Made by a program: the position numbers and the translations under genes. The notes beneath the pieces were generated by a model. That model had not been told where the DNA came from. It did not search any database and saw only the letters and a program-made list of their open reading frames with translations. Positions 37,668-48,816 of a stretch of DNA of 64,000 nt are shown in pieces (position 1 is the stretch's first letter; every line of letters starts with the position of its first letter). This DNA is from Leuconostoc miyukkimchii (GTDB lineage: Bacteria > Bacillota > Bacilli > Lactobacillales > Lactobacillaceae): contig NZ_BPKY01000006.1 in assembly GCF_019656055.1 (NCBI RefSeq), positions 223,812 through 287,811 of the forward strand, written 5' to 3'.

Positions 37668-38066
37668 TTACCAAACGTAGGCGAGCACTTCGCCACCAAT
37701 TTGCTTTGAACGAGCTTCTTTATCAGTGATAACACCAACTGAAGTCGAAATAATAGCAACACCCAAACCATTCAAAACCTTTGGCAATGAATCAGCTTTG
37801 GCGTACTTACGCAAACCTGGCTTTGAGATACGCTTAATTCCTGTAATCACGCGATTACGGTCTTCACCGTACTTAAGAAATACACGAATAACACCTTGTT
37901 TGTTGTCTTCGATGTATTCTACGTCGCGGATGAAACCTTCTGATTTCAAGATTTCAGCGATGCTCTTTTTAATTTTTGATGCTGGAATTTCAACAATTTC
38001 GCGGTGAGCCAAGTTGGCGTTACGAATACGAGTTAACAAATCAGCAATTGGATCAGTCATAGACAT
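37668..38066 (-). CDS. rpsH: 30S ribosomal protein S8
   Basis: 132 residues. [16 protein letters not shown] and the C-terminal [21 protein letters not shown] lies ten bases before the ATG. The gene upstream is rplE, not rpsN as in most Firmicutes; a long RNA stem fills the gap. Confidence 0.98.
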   Translation of the reverse strand: MSMTDPIADLLTRIRNANLAHREIVEIPASKIKKSIAEILKSEGFIRDVEYIEDNKQGVIRVFLKYGEDRNRVITGIKRISKPGLRKYAKADSLPKVLNGLGVAIISTSVGVITDKEARSKQIGGEVLAYVW

Positions 38067-38108
38067 CTATCGATATCCTCCTTTTATTTTTGAACGGACA
38101 TAATGAAA

Positions 38109-38183
38109 TGACACGCTCTTAACTATTATAGACTATTTTGGTCTATAACAGTTAAAAACGTGTCACTCTTTTTATAAATAAGA
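38109..38183 (-). promoter_or_regulatory. Long RNA hairpin between rplE and rpsH, at the usual rpsN position
   Basis: In minus-strand RNA, 38165-38141 pairs with 38133-38109 over 25 consecutive positions (22 Watson-Crick, three G-U), with a seven-base loop. On the plus strand the three wobbles become mismatches, so the structure is built for the spc mRNA. A small second hairpin (ACTCTT / AAGAGT) lies at about 38164-38183, partly overlapping. No strong U-run follows on the minus strand. Confidence 0.75.
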
Positions 38184-38208
38184 GTAACAAACGTTTTTAA
38201 AATGCTAA

Positions 38209-38751
38209 TTACTTCGTAAATGGCATTCCCAAGAGTGTCAACAATTCGCGACCTTCTTCATCGTTTTGTGCTGTTGTAACAACAACAATATCCAAACCAC
38301 GTACGCGGTTCACCTTGTCAAAATCGATTTCAGGGAAGATCAATTGTTCACGAATTCCCAAAGTGTAGTTTCCGCGACCATCAAAGGCCTTAGAAGATAC
38401 ACCACGGAAATCACGGACACGAGGCAATGAGATATTAATCAACTTATCTAAGAACTCATACATCCGTTGTCCACGCAATGTAACTTTAGTTCCAATTGAC
38501 ATACCTTCACGTAAACGGAAACCGGCGATTGATTTCTTTGCCTTTGTGATTACTGGTTGTTGACCAGAAATCAACTTCAATTCTTCAACCGCTTCATCCA
38601 AGTTCTTAGAGTTTGAAACTGCATCACCAACACCCATATTAAGAACGATTTTATCGATCTTTGGTGCTTGCATTGATGATTTAAAGCCAAACTTTTCGAT
38701 CAAAGCAGGTTGAACTTCATTAACATATTTTTCTTTTAATGCGTTAGCCAT
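38209..38751 (-). CDS. rplE: 50S ribosomal protein L5
   Basis: 180 residues. [20 protein letters not shown] and [21 protein letters not shown]. Binds 5S rRNA. Followed by 142 bases holding hairpins in place of rpsN. Confidence 0.98.
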   Translation of the reverse strand: MANALKEKYVNEVQPALIEKFGFKSSMQAPKIDKIVLNMGVGDAVSNSKNLDEAVEELKLISGQQPVITKAKKSIAGFRLREGMSIGTKVTLRGQRMYEFLDKLINISLPRVRDFRGVSSKAFDGRGNYTLGIREQLIFPEIDFDKVNRVRGLDIVVVTTAQNDEEGRELLTLLGMPFTK

Positions 38752-38774
38752 GAAAATGATTTCACCTTTCGAAA

Positions 38775-39083
38775 TTAGCCTAGTACGTTACCAGACTTTT
38801 TAGATACGCGAACTTTTTTGCCTTCTTCAATCTTAAACGCAACCTTAGTTGGTTCATTAGTTGAAGGGTCAAGCAGTTGCACGTTTGATACATGGATAGG
38901 TGCTTCAATATCGATAACACCACCTTGTGGGTATTCGTTAGAAGGTTTTTGATGCTTCTTAACGATGTTCACGCCTTCGACAACTACGCGATCTTTTCCA
39001 GTAACAATCTTAGTGATTGTACCTTCTTTTCCCTTATCTTTGCCGGCAATGACGCGAACCTTATCACCTGTTTTTACAAACAT
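38775..39083 (-). CDS. rplX: 50S ribosomal protein L24
   Basis: 102 residues. The KOW motif [20 protein letters not shown] is at the N-terminus. An assembly-initiator protein of the large subunit. Confidence 0.98.
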   Translation of the reverse strand: MFVKTGDKVRVIAGKDKGKEGTITKIVTGKDRVVVEGVNIVKKHQKPSNEYPQGGVIDIEAPIHVSNVQLLDPSTNEPTKVAFKIEEGKKVRVSKKSGNVLG

Positions 39084-39106
39084 GTTTTGGCTCCTCCTTG
39101 TCAGTA

Positions 39107-39475
39107 TTAGAGCACTTCTGGTGCCAATGAAACGATACGCATGTAGTCGCTGTCACGTAATTCACGTGCAACAGGTCCAAAAATACGCGTACCAACTGGT
39201 GACTTATCTTCCTTCACGATAACAGCGGCATTTTCATCAAAATTGATGTATGAGCCATCTGTACGACGAACGTCAGAAACAGTACGAACGATAACAGCCT
39301 TAACGACGTCACCCTTCTTCACGTTACCACCAGGGATAGCTTGCTTAACTGTGGCAACAATCATGTCACCAACACCTGCAAACTTACGGCCTGAACCACC
39401 GAGCACTTTAATCGTTAAGATTTCACGTGCGCCAGAGTTGTCAGCCACTTTTAAACGACTCTCTTGTTGAATCAT
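39107..39475 (-). CDS. rplN: 50S ribosomal protein L14
   Basis: 122 residues. [18 protein letters not shown] and [10 protein letters not shown] are diagnostic. Two positions that are usually Cys (VCT and NAC contexts) are Ala here. Confidence 0.98.
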   Translation of the reverse strand: MIQQESRLKVADNSGAREILTIKVLGGSGRKFAGVGDMIVATVKQAIPGGNVKKGDVVKAVIVRTVSDVRRTDGSYINFDENAAVIVKEDKSPVGTRIFGPVARELRDSDYMRIVSLAPEVL

Positions 39476-39527
39476 GGTTCTTCCTCCTTAGTTAGCAATT
39501 AATTACGACGATTTAGTATCGAACGTA

Positions 39528-39794
39528 TTAGAGAACTACTGCCTCTTCAACGATCTTAACCAAACGGAAGTGCTTAGTTGCAGACAAAGGACGTGTTTCC
39601 ATGATTTGAACAATATCATTTATCTTAGCGCTATTATTTTCATCATGTGCTTTAAACTTCTTTGTGTACTTAACACGCTTACCATAAACTGCATGTGTCA
39701 CATAAGTATCAACAGCGACAGTGATTGTCTTGTCCATCTTATCTGAAACGACACGGCCTTGGTAAACCTTACGAGCATTACGTTCTTCACTCAT
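39528..39794 (-). CDS. rpsQ: 30S ribosomal protein S17
   Basis: 88 residues, OB fold. [17 protein letters not shown] and [14 protein letters not shown] are diagnostic. Confidence 0.98.
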   Translation of the reverse strand: MSEERNARKVYQGRVVSDKMDKTITVAVDTYVTHAVYGKRVKYTKKFKAHDENNSAKINDIVQIMETRPLSATKHFRLVKIVEEAVVL

Positions 39795-39816
39795 TCTTCA
39801 GCTTCTTCCTTTCGTC

Positions 39817-40023
39817 TTATTTACTGGCGTTTGCCAATTCTTGTGCACGAATAACTGTTTTAACTCGTGCGATGTCCTTACGAACTTGTGCGATACGCGC
39901 CGTGTTTTCAAGTTGGCCAGTAGCCAATTGAAAACGTAGGTTGAATAATTCTTCCTTGAATTCGGCTTCGCGCTTTTGCAAATCCGCAAGTGACAATTCT
40001 TTCAATTCACTTGCTTTAGCCAT
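39817..40023 (-). CDS. rpmC: 50S ribosomal protein L29
   Basis: 68 residues, all-helical. [20 protein letters not shown] and [19 protein letters not shown] identify it. Its start touches the rplP stop. Confidence 0.97.
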   Translation of the reverse strand: MAKASELKELSLADLQKREAEFKEELFNLRFQLATGQLENTARIAQVRKDIARVKTVIRAQELANASK

Positions 40024-40436
40024 TATTCAGCCTCCCGAGCAATAATCTTTGTACGTACAGGCAACTTGTGTTGTGCCAAACGCAATGCTTCACGTGCTGT
40101 TGGTTCAGGAACCCCAGCAACTTCAAACATTACCTTACCACGTTTAACTGGTTCAACCCAACCTTCGGGTGCACCTTTACCGTTACCCATTCGAACACCG
40201 ACACCTTTAGATGTATACGACTTGTGTGGGAAGATTTTGATCCAAACCTTACCTCCACGTTTCATATAACGTGTCATTGCAATACGGGCAGCTTCAATTT
40301 GACGGTTTGTAATCCAGCTTGATGTTGTTGCTTGCAAGCCATAATCACCGAACGTTACCGTCGTTCCACCTTTTGCTTCACCACGCATGTGGCCACGGTG
40401 TACACGACGGAATTTAACACGCTTTGGAACTAACAT
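40023..40436 (-). CDS. rplP: 50S ribosomal protein L16
   Basis: 137 residues. [19 protein letters not shown] and [20 protein letters not shown]; lies near the A-site tRNA. The usual Cys in the C-terminal KCK context is Thr here. Confidence 0.98.
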   Translation of the reverse strand: MLVPKRVKFRRVHRGHMRGEAKGGTTVTFGDYGLQATTSSWITNRQIEAARIAMTRYMKRGGKVWIKIFPHKSYTSKGVGVRMGNGKGAPEGWVEPVKRGKVMFEVAGVPEPTAREALRLAQHKLPVRTKIIAREAE

Positions 40437-40450
40437 GTTCGCTTCCCTCC

Positions 40451-41122
40451 TTACTTACTGTTCTTTTTTTGTGGTAAAATATCACCACGATAAATCCAAG
40501 TTTTAATACCCAAGTTACCATAAGCAGTCATTGCTTCATCCCATGAGTAGTCGATATCAGCGCGCAAAGTATGCAATGGAACAGTTCCTTCAGTATATTG
40601 TTCAATACGAGCAATATCTGCACCATTTAAACGGCCGGAAACCATAACTTTGATACCCTTGGCACCTGAACGTGTTGCACGTTGGATGGCACCACGCATA
40701 GCGCGACGGAAAGCCACACGGCGTTCCAAATCACCAGCGATTTGTTGTCCAACCAAGTGTGCTGACAAATCAGGTCTCTTGATTTCAACGATATTGATGA
40801 ATACACGCTTTGAGCGTCCTTTTTCATCAGTATCAGTTAACTTAGCTAATTGTGTACGAAGTTTTTCAACTTCAGAACCACCCTTACCAATAACCATTCC
40901 TGGCTTGGCGGTATGGACAGAAACATCAACACGTGATTTCGTGCTGCGTTCAATTTCGATGCGATCAACTGCGGCGTCCGCTAAGTTCTTTTCGATATAC
41001 TTACGAATACGTAAGTCTTCGTGAAGTTGGTTAGCATAATCAGCCTTGTCAGCAAACCACTTTGCATCCCAGTCGCGAATAACGCCGACACGGAATCCAG
41101 TAGGGTTAATCTTTTGACCCAT
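40451..41122 (-). CDS. rpsC: 30S ribosomal protein S3
   Basis: 223 residues. KH domain ([12 protein letters not shown], about 75-86) and C-terminal [20 protein letters not shown]. Part of the mRNA entry channel. Overlaps rplV by one base. Confidence 0.98.
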   Translation of the reverse strand: MGQKINPTGFRVGVIRDWDAKWFADKADYANQLHEDLRIRKYIEKNLADAAVDRIEIERSTKSRVDVSVHTAKPGMVIGKGGSEVEKLRTQLAKLTDTDEKGRSKRVFINIVEIKRPDLSAHLVGQQIAGDLERRVAFRRAMRGAIQRATRSGAKGIKVMVSGRLNGADIARIEQYTEGTVPLHTLRADIDYSWDEAMTAYGNLGIKTWIYRGDILPQKKNSK

Positions 41123-41478
41123 TACTTTGCCTCCTTCTCAGCAACCACAATAGTAAGGTGGCTTGTACGCTTATTGATAGGTGAAGCAGAACCCTTGGCA
41201 CGAGGACGGAAACGCTTTAGCGTAGGTCCTTCGTTGGCAAAGGCTTCCTTCACAATAAGATCTTCTCGGTCTAATGAGAAGTTGTTTTCAGCATTAGCAA
41301 CTGCTGAGTTCAAAACCTTGTAAATATCTTCAGTAGAAGTGTTAGGTAGGAACTTCAAAATTGCATATGCTTCGTTGACGCTCTTACGACGAATTGTGTC
41401 AAGAACTAAGCGTGCCTTACGTGGGGCAACGCGAACAATCTTGGCTGTCGCGCGAGCTGAAGTAATTTGTTCAGCCAT
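41122..41478 (-). CDS. rplV: 50S ribosomal protein L22
   Basis: 118 residues. [15 protein letters not shown] and the extended beta-hairpin [20 protein letters not shown], which lines the exit tunnel; no macrolide-type insertion is seen. Confidence 0.98.
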   Translation of the reverse strand: MAEQITSARATAKIVRVAPRKARLVLDTIRRKSVNEAYAILKFLPNTSTEDIYKVLNSAVANAENNFSLDREDLIVKEAFANEGPTLKRFRPRAKGSASPINKRTSHLTIVVAEKEAK

Positions 41479-41493
41479 TTTTCATTTCCTCCT

Positions 41494-41775
41494 TTATTTT
41501 TTAACAGTCTTCTTATCATCAGCCTTGTGGCCTTTGAATGTACGAGTTGGAACGAATTCGCCCAACTTGTGACCAACCATGTCTTCTTGCACAAAGACAG
41601 GAACGTGCTTACGTCCATCATAAACGGCAATTGTAAAGCCGATAAAGCTTGGGAAGATTGTTGAACGACGTGACCAAGTCTTGATCACTGACTTCTTTTC
41701 AGAATCAACTTGCGCTTCAATCTTCTTAAGCAAGTGTGGGTCCGCAAATGGTCCCTTTTTTAAACTACGAGCCAT
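41494..41775 (-). CDS. rpsS: 30S ribosomal protein S19
   Basis: 93 residues. [20 protein letters not shown] and [20 protein letters not shown] are diagnostic. Confidence 0.98.
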   Translation of the reverse strand: MARSLKKGPFADPHLLKKIEAQVDSEKKSVIKTWSRRSTIFPSFIGFTIAVYDGRKHVPVFVQEDMVGHKLGEFVPTRTFKGHKADDKKTVKK

Positions 41776-41792
41776 TAGTTGTCTCCTTTCCC

Positions 41793-42626
41793 TTACTTAC
41801 TCTTACGACCGCGAACGATAAACTTCGTTGAAGCCTTCTTCTTATCGCGAGTCTTCTTACCGGCAGTCTTCTTACCCCATGGTGACATAGGACTTGGACG
41901 ACCGACTGGTGCTTTACCTTCACCACCACCGTGTGGGTGATCGTTAGGGTTCATAACTGATCCACGAACGTGCGGACGCTTTCCACGCCAACGATTACGA
42001 CCAGCCTTACCCCAGTTAATTAATGAGTGTTCAGCATTACCAACTTCACCAATTGTTGCACGGTTAGTTGCCAAAACCAAACGTACTTCACCTGATGTTA
42101 GACGAACAATGATATACTTACCATCTTTACCCAAAATCTGTGCTGAAGTACCAGCTGAACGTGCCAATTGACCACCCTTACCAGGCTTTAACTCAATATT
42201 ATGAATTAAAGTACCTTCAGGAATATCGCTCAATTGTAAGGCATTGCCGGGCTTAATGTCGGCATCAGGACCAGATTGAACTTTATCGCCAACCTTCAAT
42301 CCTTTTGGCGCCAAGATATATGACTTAATACCATCTTCATATACCAACAAAGCAATGTTTGCAGTACGATTTGGATCGTATTCGATAGCTTTAACAGTAG
42401 CTGTCTTGTCATCTTTGATACGCTTGAAGTCTACCAAACGGTAAGCTTGCTTATGTCCACCAGCATGGTGGCGAACTGTCATACGACCAGAGTTATTACG
42501 TGCTCCAGTTTTTGACTTTTTGGCCAACAAACTCTTTTCGGGCGTTGACTTCGTGATTTCAGCGAAATCAGAAGTCGTCATATTACGACGTCCGTTAGAG
42601 GTTGGCTTATACTTCTTGATAGCCAA
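41793..42626 (-). CDS. rplB: 50S ribosomal protein L2
   Basis: 277 residues. [20 protein letters not shown] and the functional loop [17 protein letters not shown], whose His lies near the peptidyl-transferase centre. Confidence 0.99.
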   Translation of the reverse strand: MAIKKYKPTSNGRRNMTTSDFAEITKSTPEKSLLAKKSKTGARNNSGRMTVRHHAGGHKQAYRLVDFKRIKDDKTATVKAIEYDPNRTANIALLVYEDGIKSYILAPKGLKVGDKVQSGPDADIKPGNALQLSDIPEGTLIHNIELKPGKGGQLARSAGTSAQILGKDGKYIIVRLTSGEVRLVLATNRATIGEVGNAEHSLINWGKAGRNRWRGKRPHVRGSVMNPNDHPHGGGEGKAPVGRPSPMSPWGKKTAGKKTRDKKKASTKFIVRGRKSK

Positions 42627-42649
42627 TGTCTTATCCTCCTACTTTAAAT

Positions 42650-42937
42650 TTAACCTTCGTTAAAGATTTGAATATCTTTTGAATCTTTTGACAACGTTAC
42701 GGTTGCCTTCTTCAACTTACGTGTGTAACCAACGTAACGACCTTGACGCTTTTTCTTACCACGGACGTTAGCTGTGTTCAAGCCTGAAACTTGAACTTCA
42801 AATATTTCTTCAATAGCCTTTTTAATTTGAGGCTTTGTTGCGCGAATATCAACTTCAAAGACATAGCGCTTACGTTCTGTTTGCGCCATAGAAGCTTCGG
42901 TGATAATAGGGCGACGGATAATATCGCGTGCATCCAT
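42650..42937 (-). CDS. rplW: 50S ribosomal protein L23
   Basis: 95 residues. [10 protein letters not shown] and [20 protein letters not shown]. Sits at the exit of the peptide tunnel, docking site for trigger factor and SRP. Its start touches the rplD stop. Confidence 0.98.
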   Translation of the reverse strand: MDARDIIRRPIITEASMAQTERKRYVFEVDIRATKPQIKKAIEEIFEVQVSGLNTANVRGKKKRQGRYVGYTRKLKKATVTLSKDSKDIQIFNEG

Positions 42938-43560
42938 TAGGCAAGACCTCCTTGGATTTCTTCGATTGATGATTGAACAATCACCAGCTTATCTGCATTA
43001 ACAACGTCAAGTACGTTGATACCCTTTGTTGTCGTAATTTGGACATTAGCCAAATTGCGTGCTGACAAGATTGCGTTTTCATTGTCTTCATCAACAACTA
43101 CTAATGTTTTCGTGTCAGCTGACAAGCTAGTCAAAACTTTTTTAAAGTCTTGTGTTTTTGGTGCTTCGAATGACAAAGCATCAACAACTACTAACTTAGC
43201 ATCAGCAACTTTTTGTGACAAAACTGACTTTAACGCCAATTGATAAGCCTTACGATTGATACGATAAGCGTATGAACGTGGTGTAGGACCAAAAACAATA
43301 CCACCGCCACGGAACTGAGGTTCACGAATTGAACCAGCACGTGCACGACCAGTACCCTTTTGCTTCCAAGGCTTACGTCCACCACCAGAAACGGCTGAAC
43401 GGTTCTTAACAGCATGTGTACCTTGACGCAATGATGCACGTTGCATCAATACTGCATCAGTAATAACGGCGTTGTTAGGTTCGATGGCAAAAACTGCATC
43501 ATTTAATTCAATTTCCGCAGCTTGACTACCATCTTGCTTTAATACAGCAACTTTAGTCAT
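42937..43560 (-). CDS. rplD: 50S ribosomal protein L4
   Basis: 207 residues. The tunnel loop [19 protein letters not shown] is intact. In gamma-proteobacteria L4 represses its own operon through the S10 leader; the leader here is structured but that mechanism is unproven in this group. Confidence 0.98.
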   Translation of the reverse strand: MTKVAVLKQDGSQAAEIELNDAVFAIEPNNAVITDAVLMQRASLRQGTHAVKNRSAVSGGGRKPWKQKGTGRARAGSIREPQFRGGGIVFGPTPRSYAYRINRKAYQLALKSVLSQKVADAKLVVVDALSFEAPKTQDFKKVLTSLSADTKTLVVVDEDNENAILSARNLANVQITTTKGINVLDVVNADKLVIVQSSIEEIQGGLA

Positions 43561-43591
43561 GATTGATTGTTCTCCTTTCTAATAATTTATA

Positions 43592-44275
43592 TTAAGCTTC
43601 TTCAGTTAAAGCAGATGCAGACGCACCAGCCATTTTAACTTCAGGATGCTTTGCGTTAACTTTAACAGTTGATTTAACAGTTAATAGTGACTTGTTGGCA
43701 CCAGGAACATTTCCCTTCAACAACAATAAGTTCTTTTCAACATCAACGTGTACAATTGCAACATTTTGCATTGTGCGCTTGTTGTTACCCATGCGACCAG
43801 GTAAAAGCTTACCCTTAAACACGCGGTTAATAACAGCACCCATTGAACCTGGGCGACGGTGGTAACGTGATCCGTGGGCCATAGGTCCACGAGATTGGCC
43901 ATCCTTTTTAATGTTACCTTGGAAGCCATGCCCCTTCGTAATACCGGTTACGTCAACGTATTCACCAGCTGAGAATGTATCAACCTTGATCTCATCCCCT
44001 GCGTTAAATTCGCCTTCCGCATTGCGGATTTCACGAATGTAGCGCTTAGGGGTCGTGTTTGCTTTAGAAGCGTGACCTTGTTCAGGTTTGTTTGACAAAA
44101 CTGCGCGCTTGTCTTGGTAACCGAGTTGTAGTGCGTTATAACCATCTGTTTCTGCATTTTTAACTTGCAGAACAACATTTGGTGTCGCTTCAACAACAGT
44201 TACGGCGATCAATTCACCAGTTTCAGTGAAAACCTGAGTCATACCGACTTTGCGGCCTAAGATACCTTTAGTCAT
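43592..44275 (-). CDS. rplC: 50S ribosomal protein L3
   Basis: 227 residues. [16 protein letters not shown] and the central [17 protein letters not shown] loop reaching towards the peptidyl-transferase centre. Confidence 0.98.
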   Translation of the reverse strand: MTKGILGRKVGMTQVFTETGELIAVTVVEATPNVVLQVKNAETDGYNALQLGYQDKRAVLSNKPEQGHASKANTTPKRYIREIRNAEGEFNAGDEIKVDTFSAGEYVDVTGITKGHGFQGNIKKDGQSRGPMAHGSRYHRRPGSMGAVINRVFKGKLLPGRMGNNKRTMQNVAIVHVDVEKNLLLLKGNVPGANKSLLTVKSTVKVNAKHPEVKMAGASASALTEEA

Positions 44276-44348
44276 GACTAATCTCCTTAATTATTTTGCT
44301 TGACTTAATTTTGCCTCTAGTGAGACGCGAAGTTATACCCGTTTAGGA

Positions 44349-44657
44349 TTACAACTTGATTTCGATTGCAACACCTGATGGCAATTCAAGCTTACGCAAT
44401 GCGTCAACTGTCTTGTCAGTAGGGTTCACAATATCAATCAAACGCTTATGCGTACGCATTTCAAATTGTTCGCGGCTATCCTTATGCTTATGTGGTGAAC
44501 GTAAAATTGTGTATAAAGTACGTTCAGTTGGTAGCGGGATAGGACCAGCAATTTCTGCGCCCGTACGCTTAGCCGTCTCAACAATTTTTTCTGCTGATTG
44601 GTCTAAAATACGGTGTTCGTATGCCTTCAAACGGATACGGATCTTCTTTTGTGCCAT
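44349..44657 (-). CDS. rpsJ: 30S ribosomal protein S10 (NusE)
   Basis: 102 residues. [20 protein letters not shown] and [20 protein letters not shown]. It also takes part in antitermination with NusB on rRNA. First gene of the cluster. Confidence 0.98.
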   Translation of the reverse strand: MAQKKIRIRLKAYEHRILDQSAEKIVETAKRTGAEIAGPIPLPTERTLYTILRSPHKHKDSREQFEMRTHKRLIDIVNPTDKTVDALRKLELPSGVAIEIKL

Positions 44658-44840
44658 TCTTTCGTGCCTCCTCGTTGATTTTGTAAATCAGCTAACTTCG
44701 ATTAAAAACCGACAACACTGCTTGTGTTTTGCGCGCCCATGGCAACGCGGCCGCGCGTGTCGCAACCTTAATCATCATCGCTAAACATTGATACACCAGG
44801 CTTTCGGTAGGTTTATGTGACTACTGTTCCAAAAGCGTAC
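44658..44840 (-). promoter_or_regulatory. Structured, GC-rich leader of the S10 operon
   Basis: About 180 bases between promoter and rpsJ. An unusually GC-rich core at about 44731-44768 (GCGCG / CGCGC pairing around GCGGCCGC and CCATGG) stands out against AT-rich surroundings. A small ACAC / GTGT hairpin follows. Position suggests a regulatory leader. Confidence 0.5.
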
Positions 44841-44846
44841 CTAATT

Positions 44847-44875
44847 ATAATAACAGAATTATTCAATAAACACAA
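44847..44875 (-). promoter_or_regulatory. Candidate S10 operon promoter
   Basis: TTGTGT (44870-44875), 17-base spacer, TATTAT (44847-44852), overlapping an equally good TATAAT three to four bases downstream. Confidence 0.5.
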
Positions 44876-44896
44876 TAGTTTTTTAAACTAATTTAC

Positions 44897-45976
44897 CTAC
44901 CTTTGTGTCATTTTAAATTCTAAGAATGCGTCATTATATTTTTCTGTCCATGCTTGTCCTAAATTGTCATAAACTTGTAAATGACTAATTGTCTCATTAT
45001 CTGGGTAAAACTGTTTATCATGACGAATTGATTTGGGTAACAATGCTAATGCATTTTTATTCGGAGTAGCATAACCGATGTACTCTGCATTTTGGGCAGC
45101 ATTTTTAGGATCGCTAATGAAATTCAAGAAAGCATAGGCCGCTGCTTTGTGCTTAGCTGTCTTTGGCATAACAATATTATCAAACCAAAGGTTCGAACCT
45201 TCACTAGGGACAACATAATGAAGATGCTTGTTATTACTCAGCGCTTCGGCTGCTTCACCAGAATAAGTAACGGCTATTGCTGCTTCGTTTTGAGCCATGT
45301 ACATCTTTATCTCGTCTGCAACAATCGCTTTGATATTTGGCATTAACGTTGTCAACTTTGCCTGTGCTGCAGCAAGATCTGCTTGTGATTTAGTATTAAC
45401 TGATTTATTTTGAGTAATTAAGGCTACAGCAAGCGCATCTCGTGCGGAATCAACTAGCATAATTTGATTTTTAAACTTAGAAGACCACAAATCATCCCAA
45501 TGCTGAATATCTTTTTTATTGACATACTCATCATTATAAATAATGCCTAATGTACCCCAAAAATAAGGTAAAGAGTATTTATTTTTTTTATCAAATGATT
45601 GATTTAAAAAGCGACTGTCATAATTTTTTAATCCTGTTAATTTACTATGATCCAGTGGCAGTAACAAACGCTCTGCCTTCATTTTCTGGATCATATAGTC
45701 TGAAGGTACAGCTAAATCATACGATGTCCCACCTTGTTTTATTTTAGTGTACATCGCTTCATTAGAATCAAATGTTTCATAACTTACCTTGTAGCCTGTT
45801 TCTTTAGTAAATTTTTTAAGTAATGCTGGGTCAATATAATCTCCCCAATTGTACAAGTTCAACACATCTTTTGATGACGTCCCTGTACCCGTTTTGGAGG
45901 ACAAATAACTCTGCGTGCCAAATAATACAAGAACAACAGCAAGGATAGTAGCCACACTAACTAACAATTTTTTCAT
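44897..45976 (-). CDS. potD: Spermidine/putrescine ABC transporter, substrate-binding protein
   Basis: 359 residues. The mature part begins LNLYNWGDYIDPALLKKF, the classic PotD/PotF start, and has YDLAVPSDYM and PYFWGTLGIIYND. The N-terminus has one hydrophobic helix (about 4-22) but no Cys, so there is no lipobox. It must be held by an uncleaved helix or another route, or be released. The ATG directly follows the potC stop (TAAATG), with GGAGG inside potC. Confidence 0.95.
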   Translation of the reverse strand: MKKLLVSVATILAVVLVLFGTQSYLSSKTGTGTSSKDVLNLYNWGDYIDPALLKKFTKETGYKVSYETFDSNEAMYTKIKQGGTSYDLAVPSDYMIQKMKAERLLLPLDHSKLTGLKNYDSRFLNQSFDKKNKYSLPYFWGTLGIIYNDEYVNKKDIQHWDDLWSSKFKNQIMLVDSARDALAVALITQNKSVNTKSQADLAAAQAKLTTLMPNIKAIVADEIKMYMAQNEAAIAVTYSGEAAEALSNNKHLHYVVPSEGSNLWFDNIVMPKTAKHKAAAYAFLNFISDPKNAAQNAEYIGYATPNKNALALLPKSIRHDKQFYPDNETISHLQVYDNLGQAWTEKYNDAFLEFKMTQR

Positions 45977-46804
45977 TTAGAGTCCCTCCGTTGCTGGCAG
46001 GACAAGTCTAGTGCCACGTTTTTTGCTGCGTACCGCACGCGTTGAAATAACGTAATAGGCCAACACTAACAATAACGACACCATAAACATCAGTGCTGAA
46101 AGCGCATTTATTTCAAGGCTCACACCTTGACGCGCGCGCGAATATACTTCTACTGACAAAGTGGTGAATCCGTTTCCTGTAACAAAGAAAGTCACAGCAA
46201 AATCGTCAAGCGAATACGTAAATGCCATGAAAAATCCAGCTAATATACCAGGTGAGATAACTGGCAAAATAACCCGAGATAACATTTGCCAATTGTTTGC
46301 ACCTAAATCTTTTGCGGCAGCAACCAATGACTGATTCATTTCCTGTAAACGCGGTAATACCATAAGCACTACGATTGGAATACTGAATGCAATATGTGAT
46401 AGCAAAACTGATGTAAAACCCAATGCAAACCCCATTACCGTAAATAAAATCAAAAACGATGCACCAATAATAACATCTGGTGATACAAGTAAAATATTAT
46501 TCAACGAAAGAAAAACGTTCTTTGATAAAGTATGTTTTAAGTTATAAATATATAAAGCACCTCCAGTACCAATAATACTTGCAAGTAAAGAGGATAGGAG
46601 AGCAATTAAGAACGTGTTTACCAGAATTTCTAGTATACGCGTATCTGAAAATAATTCATTATAATGTTTCAGAGAAAAGCCACTCCATCCCTGCATCACA
46701 CTACCGGAGTTGAAAGAATATACGATTAAGAAAAAAATAGGCAAATATAATAGTATAAAAACAAACCATAAATAAATATTGGCCCATCTAAATTTTTTGC
46801 TCAT
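45977..46804 (-). CDS. potC: Spermidine/putrescine ABC transporter permease
   Basis: 275 residues with six membrane helices. The cytoplasmic EAA loop reads AAAKDLGANNWQMLSRVILP. Second permease of the pot system, five bases after potB. Confidence 0.95.
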   Translation of the reverse strand: MSKKFRWANIYLWFVFILLYLPIFFLIVYSFNSGSVMQGWSGFSLKHYNELFSDTRILEILVNTFLIALLSSLLASIIGTGGALYIYNLKHTLSKNVFLSLNNILLVSPDVIIGASFLILFTVMGFALGFTSVLLSHIAFSIPIVVLMVLPRLQEMNQSLVAAAKDLGANNWQMLSRVILPVISPGILAGFFMAFTYSLDDFAVTFFVTGNGFTTLSVEVYSRARQGVSLEINALSALMFMVSLLLVLAYYVISTRAVRSKKRGTRLVLPATEGL

Positions 46805-46808
46805 TTAT

Positions 46809-47639
46809 CTAACCTCGCTTCCTAGAAGATTTACGCACACGATCTCTTGTCAAAATCATGATAATTACCATAGCAACAATCAAAATCACACCAATTGTTG
46901 AACCTAATCGCCAATTTTGTGTTACTAAAAAATGTTCTTCAATGGCAGTTCCCAAAGTAATAACACGATTACCACCAATCAAGCGTGTAATCATAAATAA
47001 AGACAAACTCGGAATAAATACCGCTTGAATACCTGCTTTAATACCAGGCATAGATAAAGGTAATATTACGCGACGTAGTGTTTGCCATTTGTTTGCACCT
47101 AAGTCATGACTTGCTTGTTCTAAACGTGGATTAATTTCAGCTAAGGAATTAAAAATTGGTAAAATCATGAACGGAATCTCAATATAAGCAGCTACTAATA
47201 GGAAACTCCAATCCGAGAATAATAATTGCTGAGGAGCTATTCCCAACAACCCAATAAAATTATTCACTGTACCCGTTTTTGATAATAATCCGACAAATGC
47301 ATAGGTTTTTAATAATAAATTGATCCAAGTTGGTAAAATAACCAGTAATAGCCAAAATTGTTTCTGCTTTAACTGATTAAGTAGATACGCTGTGGGATAG
47401 CTAATAAGTAAGGTAATTAGTGTAATCAAAAACGCATACCATACTGAATTAAACGTCATCTTCAAATATGTCCCGCTGGCAAAATAAACAGCATAGTTAT
47501 GCAATGTAAAATCGCCGTTTGACGTGGTCAATGATTGAAAAAGTAATAACACCAGTGGCGCAAAAACAAATAAAATCAACCATATACTATAAGGCACCAC
47601 ATAAAATAACTGCCTTTGCTTTTTACTTTTTGGCATCAT
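46809..47639 (-). CDS. potB: Spermidine/putrescine ABC transporter permease
   Basis: 276 residues with six membrane helices and EAA loop [20 protein letters not shown]. The start is taken at ATG-ATG-CCA after GAGGAT; it overlaps the potA end by 17 bases, so translation is coupled. A longer frame running back into potA has no permease character. Confidence 0.93.
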   Translation of the reverse strand: MMPKSKKQRQLFYVVPYSIWLILFVFAPLVLLLFQSLTTSNGDFTLHNYAVYFASGTYLKMTFNSVWYAFLITLITLLISYPTAYLLNQLKQKQFWLLLVILPTWINLLLKTYAFVGLLSKTGTVNNFIGLLGIAPQQLLFSDWSFLLVAAYIEIPFMILPIFNSLAEINPRLEQASHDLGANKWQTLRRVILPLSMPGIKAGIQAVFIPSLSLFMITRLIGGNRVITLGTAIEEHFLVTQNWRLGSTIGVILIVAMVIIMILTRDRVRKSSRKRG

Positions 47640-48738
47640 CCACATCATCCTCATATCTTTCCAAACGCGCATCAAAATCATTTTCAGATTCATTAAAACG
47701 CATAATATGAATATCTTCCGGATCAAATGTCAAACCAACACGCTCACCTATTTTGGATTTATTTGTTGCTTGTACTTGCCATTCATTACCATCATCATCT
47801 ATGGCCGTTATTTCATAATAGTCTCCCCGAAATGACTGGTCATCAATGGTAACCACCAACTTACCATTATCAATTGTAGTCAAATCCAAGTCTTCTGGTC
47901 GCAATACCACTTCAACACGTTCATTGGGACGCATTCCAGCATCAACATTTTCAAAATCTTTTCCGGTAAAATGCACAAGATAATCCGCTTTCATAATGCC
48001 ATCTAAAATATTGGACTCACCAATAAAATCAGCAACAAAATGATTAATTGGCTCATCGTAAATATCTTCTGGCGAACCATTTTGCTGGATAACACCGTCA
48101 TTCATAACATAAATCCAATCAGACATTGCTAATGCTTCTTCTTGATCATGTGTTACAAAAACAAAGGTTATCCCAAGCCGTTGTTGAATTTCTCGCAATT
48201 CATACTGCATTTCTTTACGTAACTTATAATCCAATGCCGAAAGTGGCTCATCAAGTAGTAATACATCTGGATCATTTGCTAAAGCACGTGCTATCGCAAC
48301 TCTTTGCCGTTGACCACCAGATAATTCTGTAATTTCTCGATCAGCATATTGGCTCAATTTAACCAAAGATAACATCTCTGTTACCTTATTTTTGATTTCT
48401 TTTTTACTTAACCCTTTAATGCTTGGGCCAAATGCTACGTTATCGAAGACATTCATATTCGGAAATAGGCCATAATCTTGAAATACCGTATTCATGCGCC
48501 TTTTTTCGACAGGTACATCATTGATTACATTGCCTTCAAATAAAATATCACCATGCGTTACCTTCAATTGACCTGAAATTATATTTAATATGGTTGTTTT
48601 ACCCGATCCCGATGGACCTAGTAATGTATAAAACTTACCAGCCTCTAATTCAAGATCAATATTCTTTAAAATTTCGTCGTCATCGTAAGATAGGCCCACG
48701 TTTTTAAATTCAATAATTGGTGTTGATGTATTAGTCAA
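47623..48738 (-). CDS. potA: Spermidine/putrescine ABC transporter ATPase
   Basis: 371 residues. Walker [11 protein letters not shown] (about 39-48), signature [15 protein letters not shown], Walker [13 protein letters not shown], and a C-terminal TOBE regulatory domain (about 270-355) with an acidic tail. Drives polyamine import through PotB/PotC. First gene of potABCD. Confidence 0.96.
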   Translation of the reverse strand: MTNTSTPIIEFKNVGLSYDDDEILKNIDLELEAGKFYTLLGPSGSGKTTILNIISGQLKVTHGDILFEGNVINDVPVEKRRMNTVFQDYGLFPNMNVFDNVAFGPSIKGLSKKEIKNKVTEMLSLVKLSQYADREITELSGGQRQRVAIARALANDPDVLLLDEPLSALDYKLRKEMQYELREIQQRLGITFVFVTHDQEEALAMSDWIYVMNDGVIQQNGSPEDIYDEPINHFVADFIGESNILDGIMKADYLVHFTGKDFENVDAGMRPNERVEVVLRPEDLDLTTIDNGKLVVTIDDQSFRGDYYEITAIDDDGNEWQVQATNKSKIGERVGLTFDPEDIHIMRFNESENDFDARLERYEDDVDDAKK

Positions 48739-48766
48739 TGGTCAACCCTCACTTTTAGTCAATAAA

Positions 48767-48775
48767 TATATTGTA
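48767..48775 (-). promoter_or_regulatory. Candidate potABCD promoter (extended -10)
   Basis: TGTTACAAT about 32 bases before potA. No clear -35. Confidence 0.4.
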
Positions 48776-48816
48776 ACAAGAAAAACGTACAACTTCACAT
48801 CATTGTAAGCTTTTTA

